From Chitinophaga polysaccharea (GTDB lineage: Bacteria > Bacteroidota > Bacteroidia > Chitinophagales > Chitinophagaceae): a stretch of 64,000 bases of DNA. The stretch covers positions 1,178,001-1,242,000 of the forward strand of contig NZ_VIWO01000001.1 in assembly GCF_007829335.1 (NCBI RefSeq). Reading direction: 5' to 3'. The notes beneath the pieces were generated by a model. The model was given only the letters and a program-made list of their open reading frames with translations. It was not told where the DNA came from and did not search any database. Shown piece by piece: positions 10,001 through 18,258 of this stretch. Positions within the stretch are counted from its first letter, which is position 1; each line of letters starts with the position of its first letter. The position numbers were made by a program, and so were the translations under genes.

Positions 10001-10155
10001 GCATAGGAGGTACGCACGTTAACGATAGGCGGGTCTATCGCCGGGAAGTCTCTCACCCCCAGGAAGGTAAATCCTACCATTCCGAATATCACGATAATGA
10101 TATTCATCACGATCGCCAATACCGGGCGTTTGAGTGATAAAGAAGGTAAACTCAT
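7030..10155 (-). CDS. RND-family efflux transporter permease (AcrB/MexB-like)
   Basis: A 1041-residue HAE1-type resistance-nodulation-division pump. The N-terminus (SLPSLSLKRPVLAIVMNIIIVIFG) is the first membrane helix; helix IV carries the proton-relay pair in GLVVDDGIVVTENI, and helix X the matching Lys in IGLVTKNGILIVEFANHQRD. Two large periplasmic porter domains lie between helices I/II and VII/VIII. It uses the proton gradient to push amphipathic compounds through the TolC-like duct. It is encoded between the adaptor (88 bases upstream) and the OMF, the standard Bacteroidota order. The acidic C-terminal tail (DEEEDENETVV) is soluble. Substrate cannot be told from sequence. Confidence 0.95.
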   Translation of the reverse strand: MSLPSLSLKRPVLAIVMNIIIVIFGMVGFTFLGVRDFPAIDPPIVNVRTSYAGANSDIIETQITEPLEKQINGIAGIKNISSSSSQGSSNITVEFELGQDLEGATNDVRDKVSQALRSLPPDIDAPPVVSKQDANSDAIISMTVQSNTRNQLEVTEYGTNVLLEKLQTIPGVSAIQIWGEKRYAMRIWMDPAKLSSYSLTPGDVQAALARENVELPSGKIAGNATDFTVRTFGRLVSEDDFNNLIIKNINGSEIRIRDIGQAVLGPENEETMLKESGIPMIALALIPQPGSNYVAIADEFYKRYNQLKKDIPDDYTVNIAMDNTRFIKKSIDEVEETLLIALVLVIIIVYLFFRDWLMALRPLIDIPVSLIGAFFIMYACGFTINILTLLAIVLATGLVVDDGIVVTENIYKKIEAGMPRMRAAREGSEEIFFAVIATSITLAFVFLPIIFLQGFVGQLFREFGIVVAGAVIISAFVSLTLTPVLNVKLGRKTHTHSWFYTKTEPFFRWMEEGYKSSLESFMHIRWVAGLIIAGCLVMIYFLFKTLPSELAPLEDRSTFRLSITTPEGTAYDYMDTYVDKLTKFMADSIPEKKIILSVTSPGFSGSGAVNTAFANVVLTEPQERHRSQKDIVNLVNRNMSRFPEGKVFAIEQQTIQVGRRSGLPVSFVLEHINFDTLTAVLPKFMEEVSASPIFQGTDVDLKFNKPELRIHINRDKATQLGVSVQDISQTLQLALSNLRYGYFIRNGKQYQVMGQVFRADRDDPMDLQNLYVRNSRGEAIQLDNVVSIEEETSPPIIYHFNRYKSATISAGLAPGKTIGDGLKEMYRIYDKLQREHILNDSFNTALSGSSRDYAESGSNTMFALGLALVLIYLVLAAQFESWIDPLIIMLTVPLAFAGALLSLWLFNQTWNIFSQIGVIMLIGLVTKNGILIVEFANHQRDSGMKKSDAVINASSLRLRPILMTSLAMALGALPIAMSLGAAATSRIPLGIVIVGGIVFSLVLTLYVIPAMYTFFSRRGNKRHDEEEDENETVVPVTSAHV

Positions 10156-10243
10156 GGCAAATATTTTCGGTGTTCTTTATCTGTTGGCAGGTAATCAGGG
10201 GAGATAGGTTCCGCCGCGGGCCTGCTGCCGGATAAGAAAATGG

Positions 10244-11329
10244 TTACTGTATCTTATTATACTTCAGCGGCATACCTGGTTTCAGCTGGAGGATACCGGT
10301 GGTGATAATGGTATCACCGGCTTGCAGACCGTTGGTGATTTGTACGCTGCTTTCGGTACGGAGGCCTGTTTCCACAGTTACAAATTTGGCTTTACCCTTA
10401 TCGGCTACAATTACTTTTTTATCGCGGGTACCAGGGATCACTGCCTGGGAAGGGATCATCATGGCATCCGGCATATTTTTGAGTATAATTTTTACTTTAG
10501 CGAAAGACCCCGGGAACAGTACTCCATTATTATTAGGAACGATGGCACGTAGTCTTACGGTGCGGGTGGTCAGGTCAATTTTCGGGTCTATAGCATAGAT
10601 GCTGCCTTTGTATTCGTTATTATCTCCAGCTACGTAGAAGTTTACCTGGTCGCCATTTTTAATGGCGTTGCGATATTTTTCGGCTACGGAGAAGTCCATT
10701 TTGAGTGGATCTATCTGTTGGAGGGTGGTGATAACGGTAGCGGAGGACACGATGGCGCCTTCACTCACATTGCGCAGACCCAGTTTACCGCTGAAGGGAG
10801 CGCGCAATTCGGTTTTTTGCAGCTGGGTTTGGGTATAGTCCATGTCTGCCTGGTAGGCGCTTACCTGGTTGCGGGTTACGTCTACATCTTGTTGGCTGAT
10901 ACCATTTATTTTGAGCAGGTTTTCCTGGCGTTCCAGGGTGGTTTTAGCCAGTTGTTGCTGTAATTTCAGTTTCTGGAGTTGGGCTTTCAGGTCTTCATCA
11001 TATAATTTAACCAGCATATCCCCTTTTTTCACGGGAGTACCTTCTTTAAAGTATAGGTGTATGATACGGCCGTTGATTTCTGGTTTCACTTCTACTTCTT
11101 CATTGCTTTGTAAGGTTCCGCTTGCCTCAATGGCCTGGTCGAGTTTGGATATTTTCACAACCCAGGCGTCGGTGAGCAATGACCTGGTGCCGGCGGCTCC
11201 TTTAGCGGAAGCAGCGGTTGTGTCGACAGCAGCCTTGTTGCCCGCAATTTTCTTATAAACGAAGAAGATGACGATGCCAGCTGCAGCCAGTAACAGGATG
11301 GAGCGAACGGTCTTTTTGGTGATGGCCAT
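10244..11329 (-). CDS. RND efflux periplasmic adaptor (MFP) subunit
   Basis: A 361-residue membrane-fusion protein. One N-terminal membrane anchor (SILLLAAAGIVIFFVYKK) is followed by a barrel-sandwich/lipoyl half (EVEVKPEINGRIIHLYFKEG), a coiled-coil hairpin (about residues 110-170, LQKLKLQQQLAKTTLERQEN), the second lipoyl half (ELRAPFSGKLGLRNVSEGAIV) and a beta-barrel plus membrane-proximal domain (RLRAIVPNNNGVLFPGSFAKVKI). It bridges the RND pump and the TolC-like channel. As first gene of the operon its upstream region should hold the promoter; no textbook regulator gene is adjacent, though acpP is divergent. Confidence 0.93.
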   Translation of the reverse strand: MAITKKTVRSILLLAAAGIVIFFVYKKIAGNKAAVDTTAASAKGAAGTRSLLTDAWVVKISKLDQAIEASGTLQSNEEVEVKPEINGRIIHLYFKEGTPVKKGDMLVKLYDEDLKAQLQKLKLQQQLAKTTLERQENLLKINGISQQDVDVTRNQVSAYQADMDYTQTQLQKTELRAPFSGKLGLRNVSEGAIVSSATVITTLQQIDPLKMDFSVAEKYRNAIKNGDQVNFYVAGDNNEYKGSIYAIDPKIDLTTRTVRLRAIVPNNNGVLFPGSFAKVKIILKNMPDAMMIPSQAVIPGTRDKKVIVADKGKAKFVTVETGLRTESSVQITNGLQAGDTIITTGILQLKPGMPLKYNKIQ

Positions 11330-11753
11330 ATCTTTTTATATGTGTTTTAGCAGCGTTTAGCTGTTGATCTATAGCTTAATATTAACGGCGAGCGGTGACT
11401 TTTAGTTACCGTACAGCATTACCCCGGTGGGGGAAGTCTCTCACAAGCCGGACAAATTTAAGCATTGAGGGGGCTGAATGCACCCGGCAACTGTTAAATA
11501 GCGTTAAGGGTTTAGATAAGTGGCTAAAAAGCCGGTTGAATGGAGATATTTAAAGATTTACAGATTTTGGTACAGGGGGATTGTCTTATTTGTCCTTAAA
11601 AAGGCGACTTTTGTGTGAAAATATGCAAATCTGTAAACATACCAGTATCAAAAATATATAAATTCTTTTATTAACAAAGCTATGAATATGTTTACTGTAC
11701 TGAGTTTGGTGGGATTGCGCTGCTTGGACGACCTTTAAAATTCGGGCTATCTG
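11330..11753. other. intergenic region between the efflux operon and acpP
   Basis: No gene is seen. Both flanking units start here and diverge. A 10-bp inverted repeat, TTACAGATTT (11558-11567) and AAATCTGTAA (11627-11636), is present and could be a regulator site or chance in AT-rich DNA. Confidence 0.4.
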
Positions 11754-11782
11754 TTGGCAATTCAATAAAAATTATATTTTTG
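11754..11782 (+). promoter_or_regulatory. promoter of the acpP-fabF-rnc operon
   Basis: TTG at 11754-11756 and TATTTTTG at 11775-11782 match the Bacteroidota -33/-7 elements (TTG, TAnnTTTG) with an 18-bp spacer, one base under the usual 19-21. Transcription would start near 11786, leaving a ~30-base leader before acpP. Confidence 0.65.
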
Positions 11783-11815
11783 CAGTCAAGTTTTAAACCA
11801 AAAACACTTAAAATT

Positions 11816-12052
11816 ATGTCAGACATTGCATCAAGAGTTAAAAAGATCATCATTGACAAATTGGGCGTTGACGAAGCCGAGGTAACTCCTGAAGCCTCCT
11901 TCACCAACGACTTAGGCGCTGACTCTTTGGATACGGTAGAACTGATTATGGAATTCGAAAAAGAATTCAACATCTCCATTCCTGACGAACAAGCTGAAAC
12001 TATTACTACTGTTGGCCAGGCAGTTGCTTACCTGGAAGAACATGTAAAATAA
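11816..12052 (+). CDS. acpP: acyl carrier protein
   Basis: A 78-residue acidic protein, the normal ACP length. The phosphopantetheine serine is Ser37 in the [12 protein letters not shown] motif. The start [10 protein letters not shown] is preferred over an ATG-less extension further 5'. ACP carries growing acyl chains in type II fatty-acid synthesis in the cytoplasm and is handed to FabF, encoded 23 bases downstream. The acpP-fabF-rnc order is widespread in Bacteroidota and other bacteria. Confidence 0.98.
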   Translation: MSDIASRVKKIIIDKLGVDEAEVTPEASFTNDLGADSLDTVELIMEFEKEFNISIPDEQAETITTVGQAVAYLEEHVK

Positions 12053-12075
12053 TCCTACTAATCAGAATTGTTTTA

Positions 12076-13329
12076 ATGCAACCAAGACGAGTTGTCGTTA
12101 CAGGTTTAGGCGCTCTTACACCGCTCGGCAATTCCGTGGCTGATTTTTGGCACGGATTGACGAACGGTGTATCCGGCGCAGATTTTATCAAGCAATTTGA
12201 CGCTTCCAAGTTCAAAACCCGTTTTGCTTGCGAACTGAAGAATTTTGATCCTGCTAACTATCTGGACAAGAAGGAGGCCCGTAAGATGGACCCCTTTACA
12301 CAAACGGCAGTTATTGCCGCAGATCAGGCGATACTGGACGCCAATATCAACAAAGACAAGATCAATGCTGATCGGGTAGGTGTGATATGGGGTACCGGTG
12401 TGGGCGGTATGATCAACTTCAGCCATGAGCTGCGGGAATTCCATACAGGGGATGGTACACCCCGTTTTAGTCCGTTTTTGATTCCGAGGCTTATACTGGA
12501 TATCGCGGCCGGGTATATTTCTATCCGCCATGGTTTCAGAGGGCCTAATTTTTCTGTTGTATCTGCCTGTGCATCTGCTACCAATGCAATTATAGAAGCG
12601 ATGTACAGTATCCGTTACGGTAAAACTGATATGGTTATTACCGGTGGGTCAGAAAATGTAATCAACGAGCCTTGCGTAGGTGGCTTTAACGCCATGAAGG
12701 CTTTATCTGAAAGAAACGACGATCCTAAAACTGCTTCCCGTCCCTTTGATCTCGACCGTGATGGTTTTGTAATGGGAGAAGGAGCAGGAGCCCTGGTACT
12801 GGAGTCATTAGAACATGCCCAGGAAAGAGGCGCCAGGATATATGCAGAACTGGCAGGCGGCGGCGCTACTGCAGACGCATATCATATCACAGCTCCACAT
12901 CCGGAAGGGTTAGGCGCTTTGAATGTAATGCGCAATGCATTGGCAGATGCCGGGATGCAGCCAGGCGAAATCGATTATATCAACGTTCACGGTACTTCCA
13001 CCCCATTGGGAGATATTGCCGAAGTAAAAGCCATCCAGCGGGTTTTTGAAGAGCATGCATATAAAATGAATATCAGCTCCACGAAATCCATGACAGGTCA
13101 CTTACTCGGAGCCGCCGGCGCCGTTGAATCTATAGCCGTAATTATGTCTATCATCGATAGCATAGTTCCTCCTACGATCAACCACTTTACTGACGACCCG
13201 CAGTTAGATCCGAAACTGAATTTTACTTTTAATATCGCACAGAGGAGAGAAGTAAACGCCGCATTATCCAATACCTTTGGTTTTGGTGGACATAATGCCT
13301 CCGTTATTTTCAAAAAATTTGTTCCTTGA
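12076..13329 (+). CDS. fabF: beta-ketoacyl-ACP synthase II
   Basis: A 417-residue condensing enzyme that extends acyl-ACP with malonyl-ACP. The catalytic Cys165 is in VVSACASATNAI; His305 (NVHGTSTPLGD) and His342 (MTGHLLGAAGAVE) complete the Cys-His-His triad, with Lys337 nearby. Length and motif spacing are those of FabF rather than FabH (which has Asn). It follows acpP and ends at the start of rnc, indicating one transcript under the promoter at 11754. Confidence 0.98.
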   Translation: MQPRRVVVTGLGALTPLGNSVADFWHGLTNGVSGADFIKQFDASKFKTRFACELKNFDPANYLDKKEARKMDPFTQTAVIAADQAILDANINKDKINADRVGVIWGTGVGGMINFSHELREFHTGDGTPRFSPFLIPRLILDIAAGYISIRHGFRGPNFSVVSACASATNAIIEAMYSIRYGKTDMVITGGSENVINEPCVGGFNAMKALSERNDDPKTASRPFDLDRDGFVMGEGAGALVLESLEHAQERGARIYAELAGGGATADAYHITAPHPEGLGALNVMRNALADAGMQPGEIDYINVHGTSTPLGDIAEVKAIQRVFEEHAYKMNISSTKSMTGHLLGAAGAVESIAVIMSIIDSIVPPTINHFTDDPQLDPKLNFTFNIAQRREVNAALSNTFGFGGHNASVIFKKFVP

Positions 13330-13339
13330 TCTTGATTGT

Positions 13340-14059
13340 GTGAATTTACTGCCAGGTTTTTTATATCGACTTGTTTCCAAAAAACGGCACTTATATAAAG
13401 AGCTGCACAACCTGCTGGGATTTCCCCCCGGTAATTTTGCCCTCTATGAAGTGGCCCTGAGCCATCGTTCCAGTAAAGAAAAATTCCTGGAAAGCAACGA
13501 AAGGCTGGAATACCTCGGTGACGCCATTCTCGGCGCTATCGTAGGAGACTACCTCTTTAAAAAATATCCCTACAAAACAGAAGGATACTTAACTGAGATG
13601 CGCTCCAAGATCGTTAACCGGCAACAGTTAAATGATATCGCCATCAAAATGGGGTTGCGCAAGCTCACCATCTACGACAAATACAATAGCTTTCTCAAAA
13701 TCAGCCAGATATTTGGAAATACCCTGGAAGCCCTGGTAGGCGCTGTTTACCTGGACCGTGGGTATAACAAAACCCAACAGTTCGTACATAAACGGATTAT
13801 CATGCCCTACATTGATATGGAACTGCTGGAAACTGTGGAAATGAACCACAAAAACAAATTGTATGGCTGGGCCAACAAAAATGGGAAAAACCTCGAGTTC
13901 GAATTGCTCGAGGAACAAATGGACAATGGCCGTCGCATTTTTACCGTTGGCGCCGTGGTAGATGGAGAACTGATCTGTAGCGGAAAAGCTTTCAATAAGA
14001 AAGATGCCAGCCAGATTGCCGCGCAGCAAGCCATTATTCAGCTGGGGCTTGGCGATTAA
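13340..14059 (+). CDS. rnc: ribonuclease III
   Basis: RNase III cleaves double-stranded RNA in rRNA processing and mRNA control. The signature NERLEYLGDAILG (about residues 53-65) contains the metal-binding acidic residues; a second conserved acidic site lies in GNTLEALVGAVYLDRG, and the C-terminal third is a dsRNA-binding domain ending GKAFNKKDASQIAAQQAI. The frame extends 5' into fabF (ATGs at 13277 and 13295), but the GTG at 13340, 10 bases after the fabF stop, gives the natural N-terminus VNLLPGFLYRLVSKK and 239 residues; the start choice is an inference. Co-transcribed with acpP-fabF. Confidence 0.93.
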   Translation: MNLLPGFLYRLVSKKRHLYKELHNLLGFPPGNFALYEVALSHRSSKEKFLESNERLEYLGDAILGAIVGDYLFKKYPYKTEGYLTEMRSKIVNRQQLNDIAIKMGLRKLTIYDKYNSFLKISQIFGNTLEALVGAVYLDRGYNKTQQFVHKRIIMPYIDMELLETVEMNHKNKLYGWANKNGKNLEFELLEEQMDNGRRIFTVGAVVDGELICSGKAFNKKDASQIAAQQAIIQLGLGD

Positions 14060-14081
14060 CCCTTCTCCCCTTCTTACGCTA

Positions 14082-14690
14082 CTAACGACTTACGGGATGC
14101 CTTAATATCGTTCTCAGTTTTTCAGGCGCTGTTTTCCGGAAATCGGAAAGATAAATTTCATGGTGTCGCCCATTCATCTTCAATCCATGCTGGTGCATAA
14201 AATCATCCATCTTTTTCAAAGAGGCTGGTTCCTCACTGTAAGCGCCGGTATGTAACAATTGTACACAAAGCCCTTCGGCTATTTCTTTATAATCAACTTT
14301 GCGGATTTCGGAAGATTTCTTCTTTTTCTCAGCTGCCAATAATGCTTCAGAGAACTGCTGACGGGTAATTTCATCAGGAATCCGGATCGCCAGTTCATAA
14401 TGCCAACGATCCCGTGGTACTTTTAAGGGATCTGTGGTTACATCCTCTACCCACCAGAAGCCTTCCAGCTTGCTGACGGTGAAGTCGTGCCCTTTGTCCT
14501 TGCTGTTGAACTTGATGCCATATGCTACTGCATATAATGCGGCGGTAGCATCGGCAAACCCGGCGCCGTTGGGGTCGCCCTGACCAGCAATGGTTAGGAA
14601 AAGTCCTTTTTCCATGGTGGCCAACGCCGGTTCACTGGTAGCTGTGTAGTACTGTTTAAAAGTTTTGGTTAAATCCTGTTTCATTGTCAT
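14082..14690 (-). CDS. GyrI-like small-molecule-binding domain protein
   Basis: About 200 residues of a stand-alone GyrI-like (SHS2-type) domain: ALATMEKGLFLTIAGQGDPNG, FTVSKLEGFWWVEDVT, WHYELAIRIPDEIT and GLCVQLLHTGAYSEEPASLK. These domains bind hydrophobic small molecules or drugs and some hydrolyse cyclopropanoid toxins; the exact job here is unknown. The frame reaches 14753, but the first 21 residues look like unrelated hydrophobic text, so the start at MTMKQDLTKTF (14690) is preferred; MKQDL two codons later is also possible. It is third in a same-strand set with a WYL regulator and a DJ-1/GyrI fusion, and it converges on rnc. Confidence 0.85.
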   Translation of the reverse strand: MTMKQDLTKTFKQYYTATSEPALATMEKGLFLTIAGQGDPNGAGFADATAALYAVAYGIKFNSKDKGHDFTVSKLEGFWWVEDVTTDPLKVPRDRWHYELAIRIPDEITRQQFSEALLAAEKKKKSSEIRKVDYKEIAEGLCVQLLHTGAYSEEPASLKKMDDFMHQHGLKMNGRHHEIYLSDFRKTAPEKLRTILRHPVSR

Positions 14691-14824
14691 GAGATATTGG
14701 TCAAGTATAAATGATGTTATGAGCAGCCATCCCAGCCTGGTATATTGTTTCATGGGAGTAAAAATTAGGGTGCCATATATCCCCGGAAAGTGGCTGTAGT
14801 CTGCTTCCCGGGGTATGGCTGTTG

Positions 14825-15856
14825 CTATACTATCCCGATTTGTACGTTGGTAATATTTTGTGTGGGTTGTTCGAAATTGTAGCGGAGGTACTGTTCGCGG
14901 GTATACCCTGTCATTGGTGTCCCCAGCATTTGCAAGCCGGTGATCAGCTTCCCGTAAGTATCGCCCAGTTGTTCCCAGGGGCCATGGTGCTGGAGGCTTA
15001 CGCAGCGGAATGGAGGAATGGTTTCACATACCCAGGGAGCGGGTACTGGTTGAACGCCCGTAACGGGCAGGCCAATATCGAGGGTGAATACCGTATCCGG
15101 TTGTCCATCAAAATTGTGATAGTGCCACTGTGCGCCGCCACATACTTCCAGTCCCGACGTAATTGCTGCTTCATATACCGTTTTGATGGCCGTACGCACC
15201 AGTTGCATCATGCCGGCTAAGTTGGTCTGGTAGCGACGATAGAAGAAATGGAAGGACGCAGCGGTTTCCATCTCCGGGCCATTATTACCGGCATCAAAGA
15301 AGCCAAACCAAAATTTCAGTTGCTCCTTTTCCAGCAAATCAAAGTGGTTGAAAATGGCCTTTGCAAAAGCCACCATGGCGGTACCCGGGGCGGTAATGAT
15401 TTGCCCGCCATCTACTGCAGCACTTTGCTGATAGCCGGCCTGCCCTTTATACGCCGGCGCCAGCATCTTCAATACTTCGGGGTGATTGCTGGTATGGGGA
15501 ATATTGTCGAGAAAACCATGTTGGGCCAATAGTGCTGTGGCGCCGCAGATGGCGGCCACTGTTTTTTGCTGTGCCAGCAGTTGTTGTACCAGTGGCAGCA
15601 CTTCTGTATTGGCGCCTTGTTCCATCGGTGCGCCACCCGGCAGGATAAGCAAGTCGATATCAGCTGCCATGCTCTGTTCCAGGCTGCATTGTGGCTGCAC
15701 CGGCAATTTGCCTCCTGAAGTAACCGCCTCGCCGGTCAATGAAAAAGTTACCAGGTTAATATCTGTAAAGCAGCCAATGCCATACATGGTAAGGGCAGGT
15801 TCCCAGTCGGAATAGCCATCGAAAAGAAATACATAACAATTGGTCAACTTCTTCAT
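14825..15856 (-). CDS. DJ-1/PfpI domain fused to a GyrI-like domain
   Basis: A 343-residue two-domain protein. Residues 1-~195 are a DJ-1/PfpI (type 1 glutamine amidotransferase-like) fold: YVFLFDGYSDWEPALTMYGI with the conserved Glu19, LLILPGGAPME, and the nucleophile elbow AAICGATALLAQ with Cys104, then HTSN. Residues ~205-343 are a GyrI-like domain (FHFFYRRYQTNLAGMMQLV; PPFRCVSLQHHGPWEQLGDTYGKLITGLQ). DJ-1 relatives act as glyoxalase/amidase-like or stress enzymes; GyrI-like domains bind small molecules. The fusion suggests a ligand-tuned detoxifying enzyme, which is inference. Neighbours are the WYL regulator upstream and another GyrI-like protein downstream. Confidence 0.85.
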   Translation of the reverse strand: MKKLTNCYVFLFDGYSDWEPALTMYGIGCFTDINLVTFSLTGEAVTSGGKLPVQPQCSLEQSMAADIDLLILPGGAPMEQGANTEVLPLVQQLLAQQKTVAAICGATALLAQHGFLDNIPHTSNHPEVLKMLAPAYKGQAGYQQSAAVDGGQIITAPGTAMVAFAKAIFNHFDLLEKEQLKFWFGFFDAGNNGPEMETAASFHFFYRRYQTNLAGMMQLVRTAIKTVYEAAITSGLEVCGGAQWHYHNFDGQPDTVFTLDIGLPVTGVQPVPAPWVCETIPPFRCVSLQHHGPWEQLGDTYGKLITGLQMLGTPMTGYTREQYLRYNFEQPTQNITNVQIGIV

Positions 15857-15930
15857 ATAGTAGTGTGTTTAATGACAGTACAAAGCAAAGAAGGGCTGGT
15901 GACAACCTTATGTCAGTAGTTATACCGGGT

Positions 15931-16902
15931 TTAAAAATAATGTTGATGGAGTTCTGCTACAAGGTTTGCAGTAGTAGTTTTCAGCTCCAGCGGTTCCAAT
16001 ACAGTTACCTGGTTTCCAAACATGACCAGCCACCGGGAGAAGTACCCCAGGGAGCCGGTGAGGAAGGTTAGTTCGGTGAAATCGCCTTTCACGGTTTCTT
16101 CCATCAACCCGAAATAGTATTTCTGCTCACGTATATGCCGCATGACTTCATTGGTGAAGCGAAGTTTTATCAGGTGGGCTTCCTGTTTATGATTATTATG
16201 TTGCTGTTCCAGGTAGCCCTGAAGCGAGGGGTGTTTCCCTTTTTCATAGTGGCTATTGAGCAGGTTGAGTTTACGGATGCGGTCTAACCGGAAGTCGCGG
16301 TATCCTTGCCGGAGCCGGCAAAAGGCGATCAGGTGCCATTTATGGCTCATGTGAAAAATACCGATGGGTTCCACTTCGCGGCGGGTGGCCACCTCGTCCT
16401 GGAGGGAAAAGTACTCCATATTAATCACCTGGTTCAGGCCGAGCGCCTGCTGGATATCAGACAGGAAGCGGTTGGGGAACTCTTCTCCATCTACATTGGC
16501 CAAGGCGCCGGGCTGGTAGCGAAGTACGGCTATATTTTCTTCCAGCGACTCCAGGTAGTCTTTTTCCGATCCCCGGAGTACGGAACGGATCTTTTCCATG
16601 GCCAGGCTGAATTGCTTTTTGTTGCTGTGGTCGCTAAACTGCTCCATCAGCTTCTCCCCGGTCAGCAGGGCAGCGGCTTCTTCTTTGGAGAACATCACCG
16701 GGGGCAGGTGGTACCCGTCCACAATATAGTAGCCAGTACCGGCTTCCGCGCCAATAGGCACACCAGCCTCCTGAAGGGCCTTTACATCTCTGTATACTGT
16801 TCTCAGGCTAATATTGAAACGGTCAGCTATATCCGCTGCTTTTACTATTTTTTTCCCTTGTAATTGAATCAGAATGGCAGTTAGACGGTCAATGCGGTTC
16901 AT
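15931..16902 (-). CDS. YafY-type WYL-domain transcriptional regulator
   Basis: A 323-residue regulator. Residues 1-~60 form a DeoR-like winged helix-turn-helix (RLTAILIQLQGKKIVKAADIADRFNISLRTVYRDVKALQEAGVPI), followed by GYYIVDGYHLPPVMFSKEEA typical of the YafY group, and a WYL domain (VEPIGIFHMSHKWHLIAFCRLRQGYRDFRLDRIRKL) that senses a ligand. It is the first gene of the set with the two GyrI-like proteins and probably controls them. DNA target is unknown. Confidence 0.9.
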   Translation of the reverse strand: MNRIDRLTAILIQLQGKKIVKAADIADRFNISLRTVYRDVKALQEAGVPIGAEAGTGYYIVDGYHLPPVMFSKEEAAALLTGEKLMEQFSDHSNKKQFSLAMEKIRSVLRGSEKDYLESLEENIAVLRYQPGALANVDGEEFPNRFLSDIQQALGLNQVINMEYFSLQDEVATRREVEPIGIFHMSHKWHLIAFCRLRQGYRDFRLDRIRKLNLLNSHYEKGKHPSLQGYLEQQHNNHKQEAHLIKLRFTNEVMRHIREQKYYFGLMEETVKGDFTELTFLTGSLGYFSRWLVMFGNQVTVLEPLELKTTTANLVAELHQHYF

Positions 16903-16984
16903 GGAGGCGGTAAGTTGTGGCTACGAATTTCGGTCGCCTGGAATTATTTTTAGAAATTTTTTTAAACCAGTTAAACTTTATTGA

Positions 16985-17142
16985 AAGTTAACGGTCTTAA
17001 ATATACAACACCTCCCGAAGAAGGCATGAAAGTGAGAAAATGACGCAGGCGAGTTTCGGGAGATATCAATTCAATGCTACAGTACAGAATATAGGTTAAA
17101 TGGTAAGTCCCTGCAATTTCTTGCGGGGACCTGTTTTTTAGG
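16985..17142 (+). ncRNA. candidate structured small RNA ending in an intrinsic terminator
   Basis: On the plus strand a hairpin with arms CTCCCGAA (17012-17019) and TTCGGGAG (17055-17062) is followed by a 10-bp stem GTCCCTGCAA / TTGCGGGGAC (17107-17116, 17121-17130) and then a run of T at 17134-17139, a good rho-independent terminator. No plus-strand gene lies upstream: the flanking genes at 16902 and 17221 are both on minus. The terminator therefore implies a short plus-strand transcript. No clear promoter was found and no Rfam family is recognised, so this is tentative. A minus-strand ORF of 62 codons across the same bases looks non-coding. Confidence 0.35.
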
Positions 17143-17220
17143 CCCCTCCACCACGACATATAATAGCAGGCACCTAATGTAATTTAGCCGTCAATTAAAT
17201 TCAATAATAGCAGAGCACGC

Positions 17221-18255
17221 TTAGTAACTCATCTCATTCAACTTCACCTTACCCCTGAAAGTCCAGAACAGGAAAGTAGTATATCCAACCACCATGGGAG
17301 TACCTATTGCGGCGATCAACAGCATAATTTTTAACGATTTCACAGAAGAAGCAGCGGCATAGATGCTAATGCTATAAGCCGGATCGGTGGTAGATATTAC
17401 GATATTGGGGTATAATCCAACAGCAAACAGGATCAGGAGACAAGCGGTAATGATACAGGAATACGCAAAAGCGGTGTAATATTTACGGGCATCCACATTT
17501 CTCTTAATATTCAGCACTATCAACACCGCCAGCATCGGCAGCAGAAACAAGCTGGGATGTGATTTAAACTGATGGGTCATATGGGGCACATAAATCAGGG
17601 TAGCCATCGACGTTAGAATGAAACAGAGGATAAAGAATTTACTACAATTGTTAACAATGAGCGTGAGCCGGGTATAAAGCCTGTTTTCCGTTTTCATCAC
17701 CAGGTAAATAGACCCGTGTAGCATGAACAGCGACAAGGTGGTGAATGCAATCAGTATCGCATAAGGGTTGAAGAACGTAAGCAGGTTGCCGGTAAACTCA
17801 TGGTCTTTATTCATAGGCAGGCCATGTATCAGGTTGCCCAACACCAATCCCAGCAGGAGCGTAATCCCTGTGCTGGACACCGTATAGCTGATATCCCACA
17901 TTTTGCGCCACCATAGCCAGGGTTCTTTACTTCTGAATTCGATGGAAATAGCGCGGAAAATAAGCGCTACCAGGAACAGCATGAAGGGAATATAAAAAGT
18001 AGATAACAACACGCCATATACCAGCGGGAAGCCTGCAAACAGCGCCCCTCCTGCTATCACCAGCCATACCTCGTTACCATCCCATACCGGGCCTATCGCA
18101 TTCAGCACCAGTCGGCGACTTTCTTCTTTTTTAAAAAATAAATGTAAAGCACCCGCTCCGAGGTCAAAACCATCCAAAACACCGTACCCGGTAATTAATC
18201 CTCCAATCACTAAAAACCACCAGGTAGGTAAATCCAGTCCGAGTATTGTTTCCAT
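17221..18255 (-). CDS. cydB: cytochrome bd ubiquinol oxidase subunit II
   Basis: A 344-residue integral membrane protein with about eight or nine helices. The start METILGLDLPTWWFLVIGGL leads into ITGYGVLDGFDLGAGALHLF and GPVWDGNEVWLVIAGGALFAGFP, strongly conserved CydB text; later WDISYTVSSTGITLLLGLVL and the final WTFRGKV. With CydA it forms the quinol:oxygen reductase used at low oxygen or under nitrosative stress. The gap to cydA is only 3 bases, so the two are cotranscribed and likely translationally coupled. No small CydX-like ORF was noticed after it. Confidence 0.97.
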   Translation of the reverse strand: METILGLDLPTWWFLVIGGLITGYGVLDGFDLGAGALHLFFKKEESRRLVLNAIGPVWDGNEVWLVIAGGALFAGFPLVYGVLLSTFYIPFMLFLVALIFRAISIEFRSKEPWLWWRKMWDISYTVSSTGITLLLGLVLGNLIHGLPMNKDHEFTGNLLTFFNPYAILIAFTTLSLFMLHGSIYLVMKTENRLYTRLTLIVNNCSKFFILCFILTSMATLIYVPHMTHQFKSHPSLFLLPMLAVLIVLNIKRNVDARKYYTAFAYSCIITACLLILFAVGLYPNIVISTTDPAYSISIYAAASSVKSLKIMLLIAAIGTPMVVGYTTFLFWTFRGKVKLNEMSY

Positions 18256-18258
18256 ACA

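Noticed and set aside
9292..10137. 281-codon plus-strand ORF antisense to the RND pump gene
   Set aside because: It is a shadow of a well-supported coding sequence on the other strand.
16971..17159. 62-codon minus-strand ORF upstream of the WYL gene
   Set aside because: It coincides with a plus-strand hairpin/terminator region and its text is not protein-like; better explained as non-coding.
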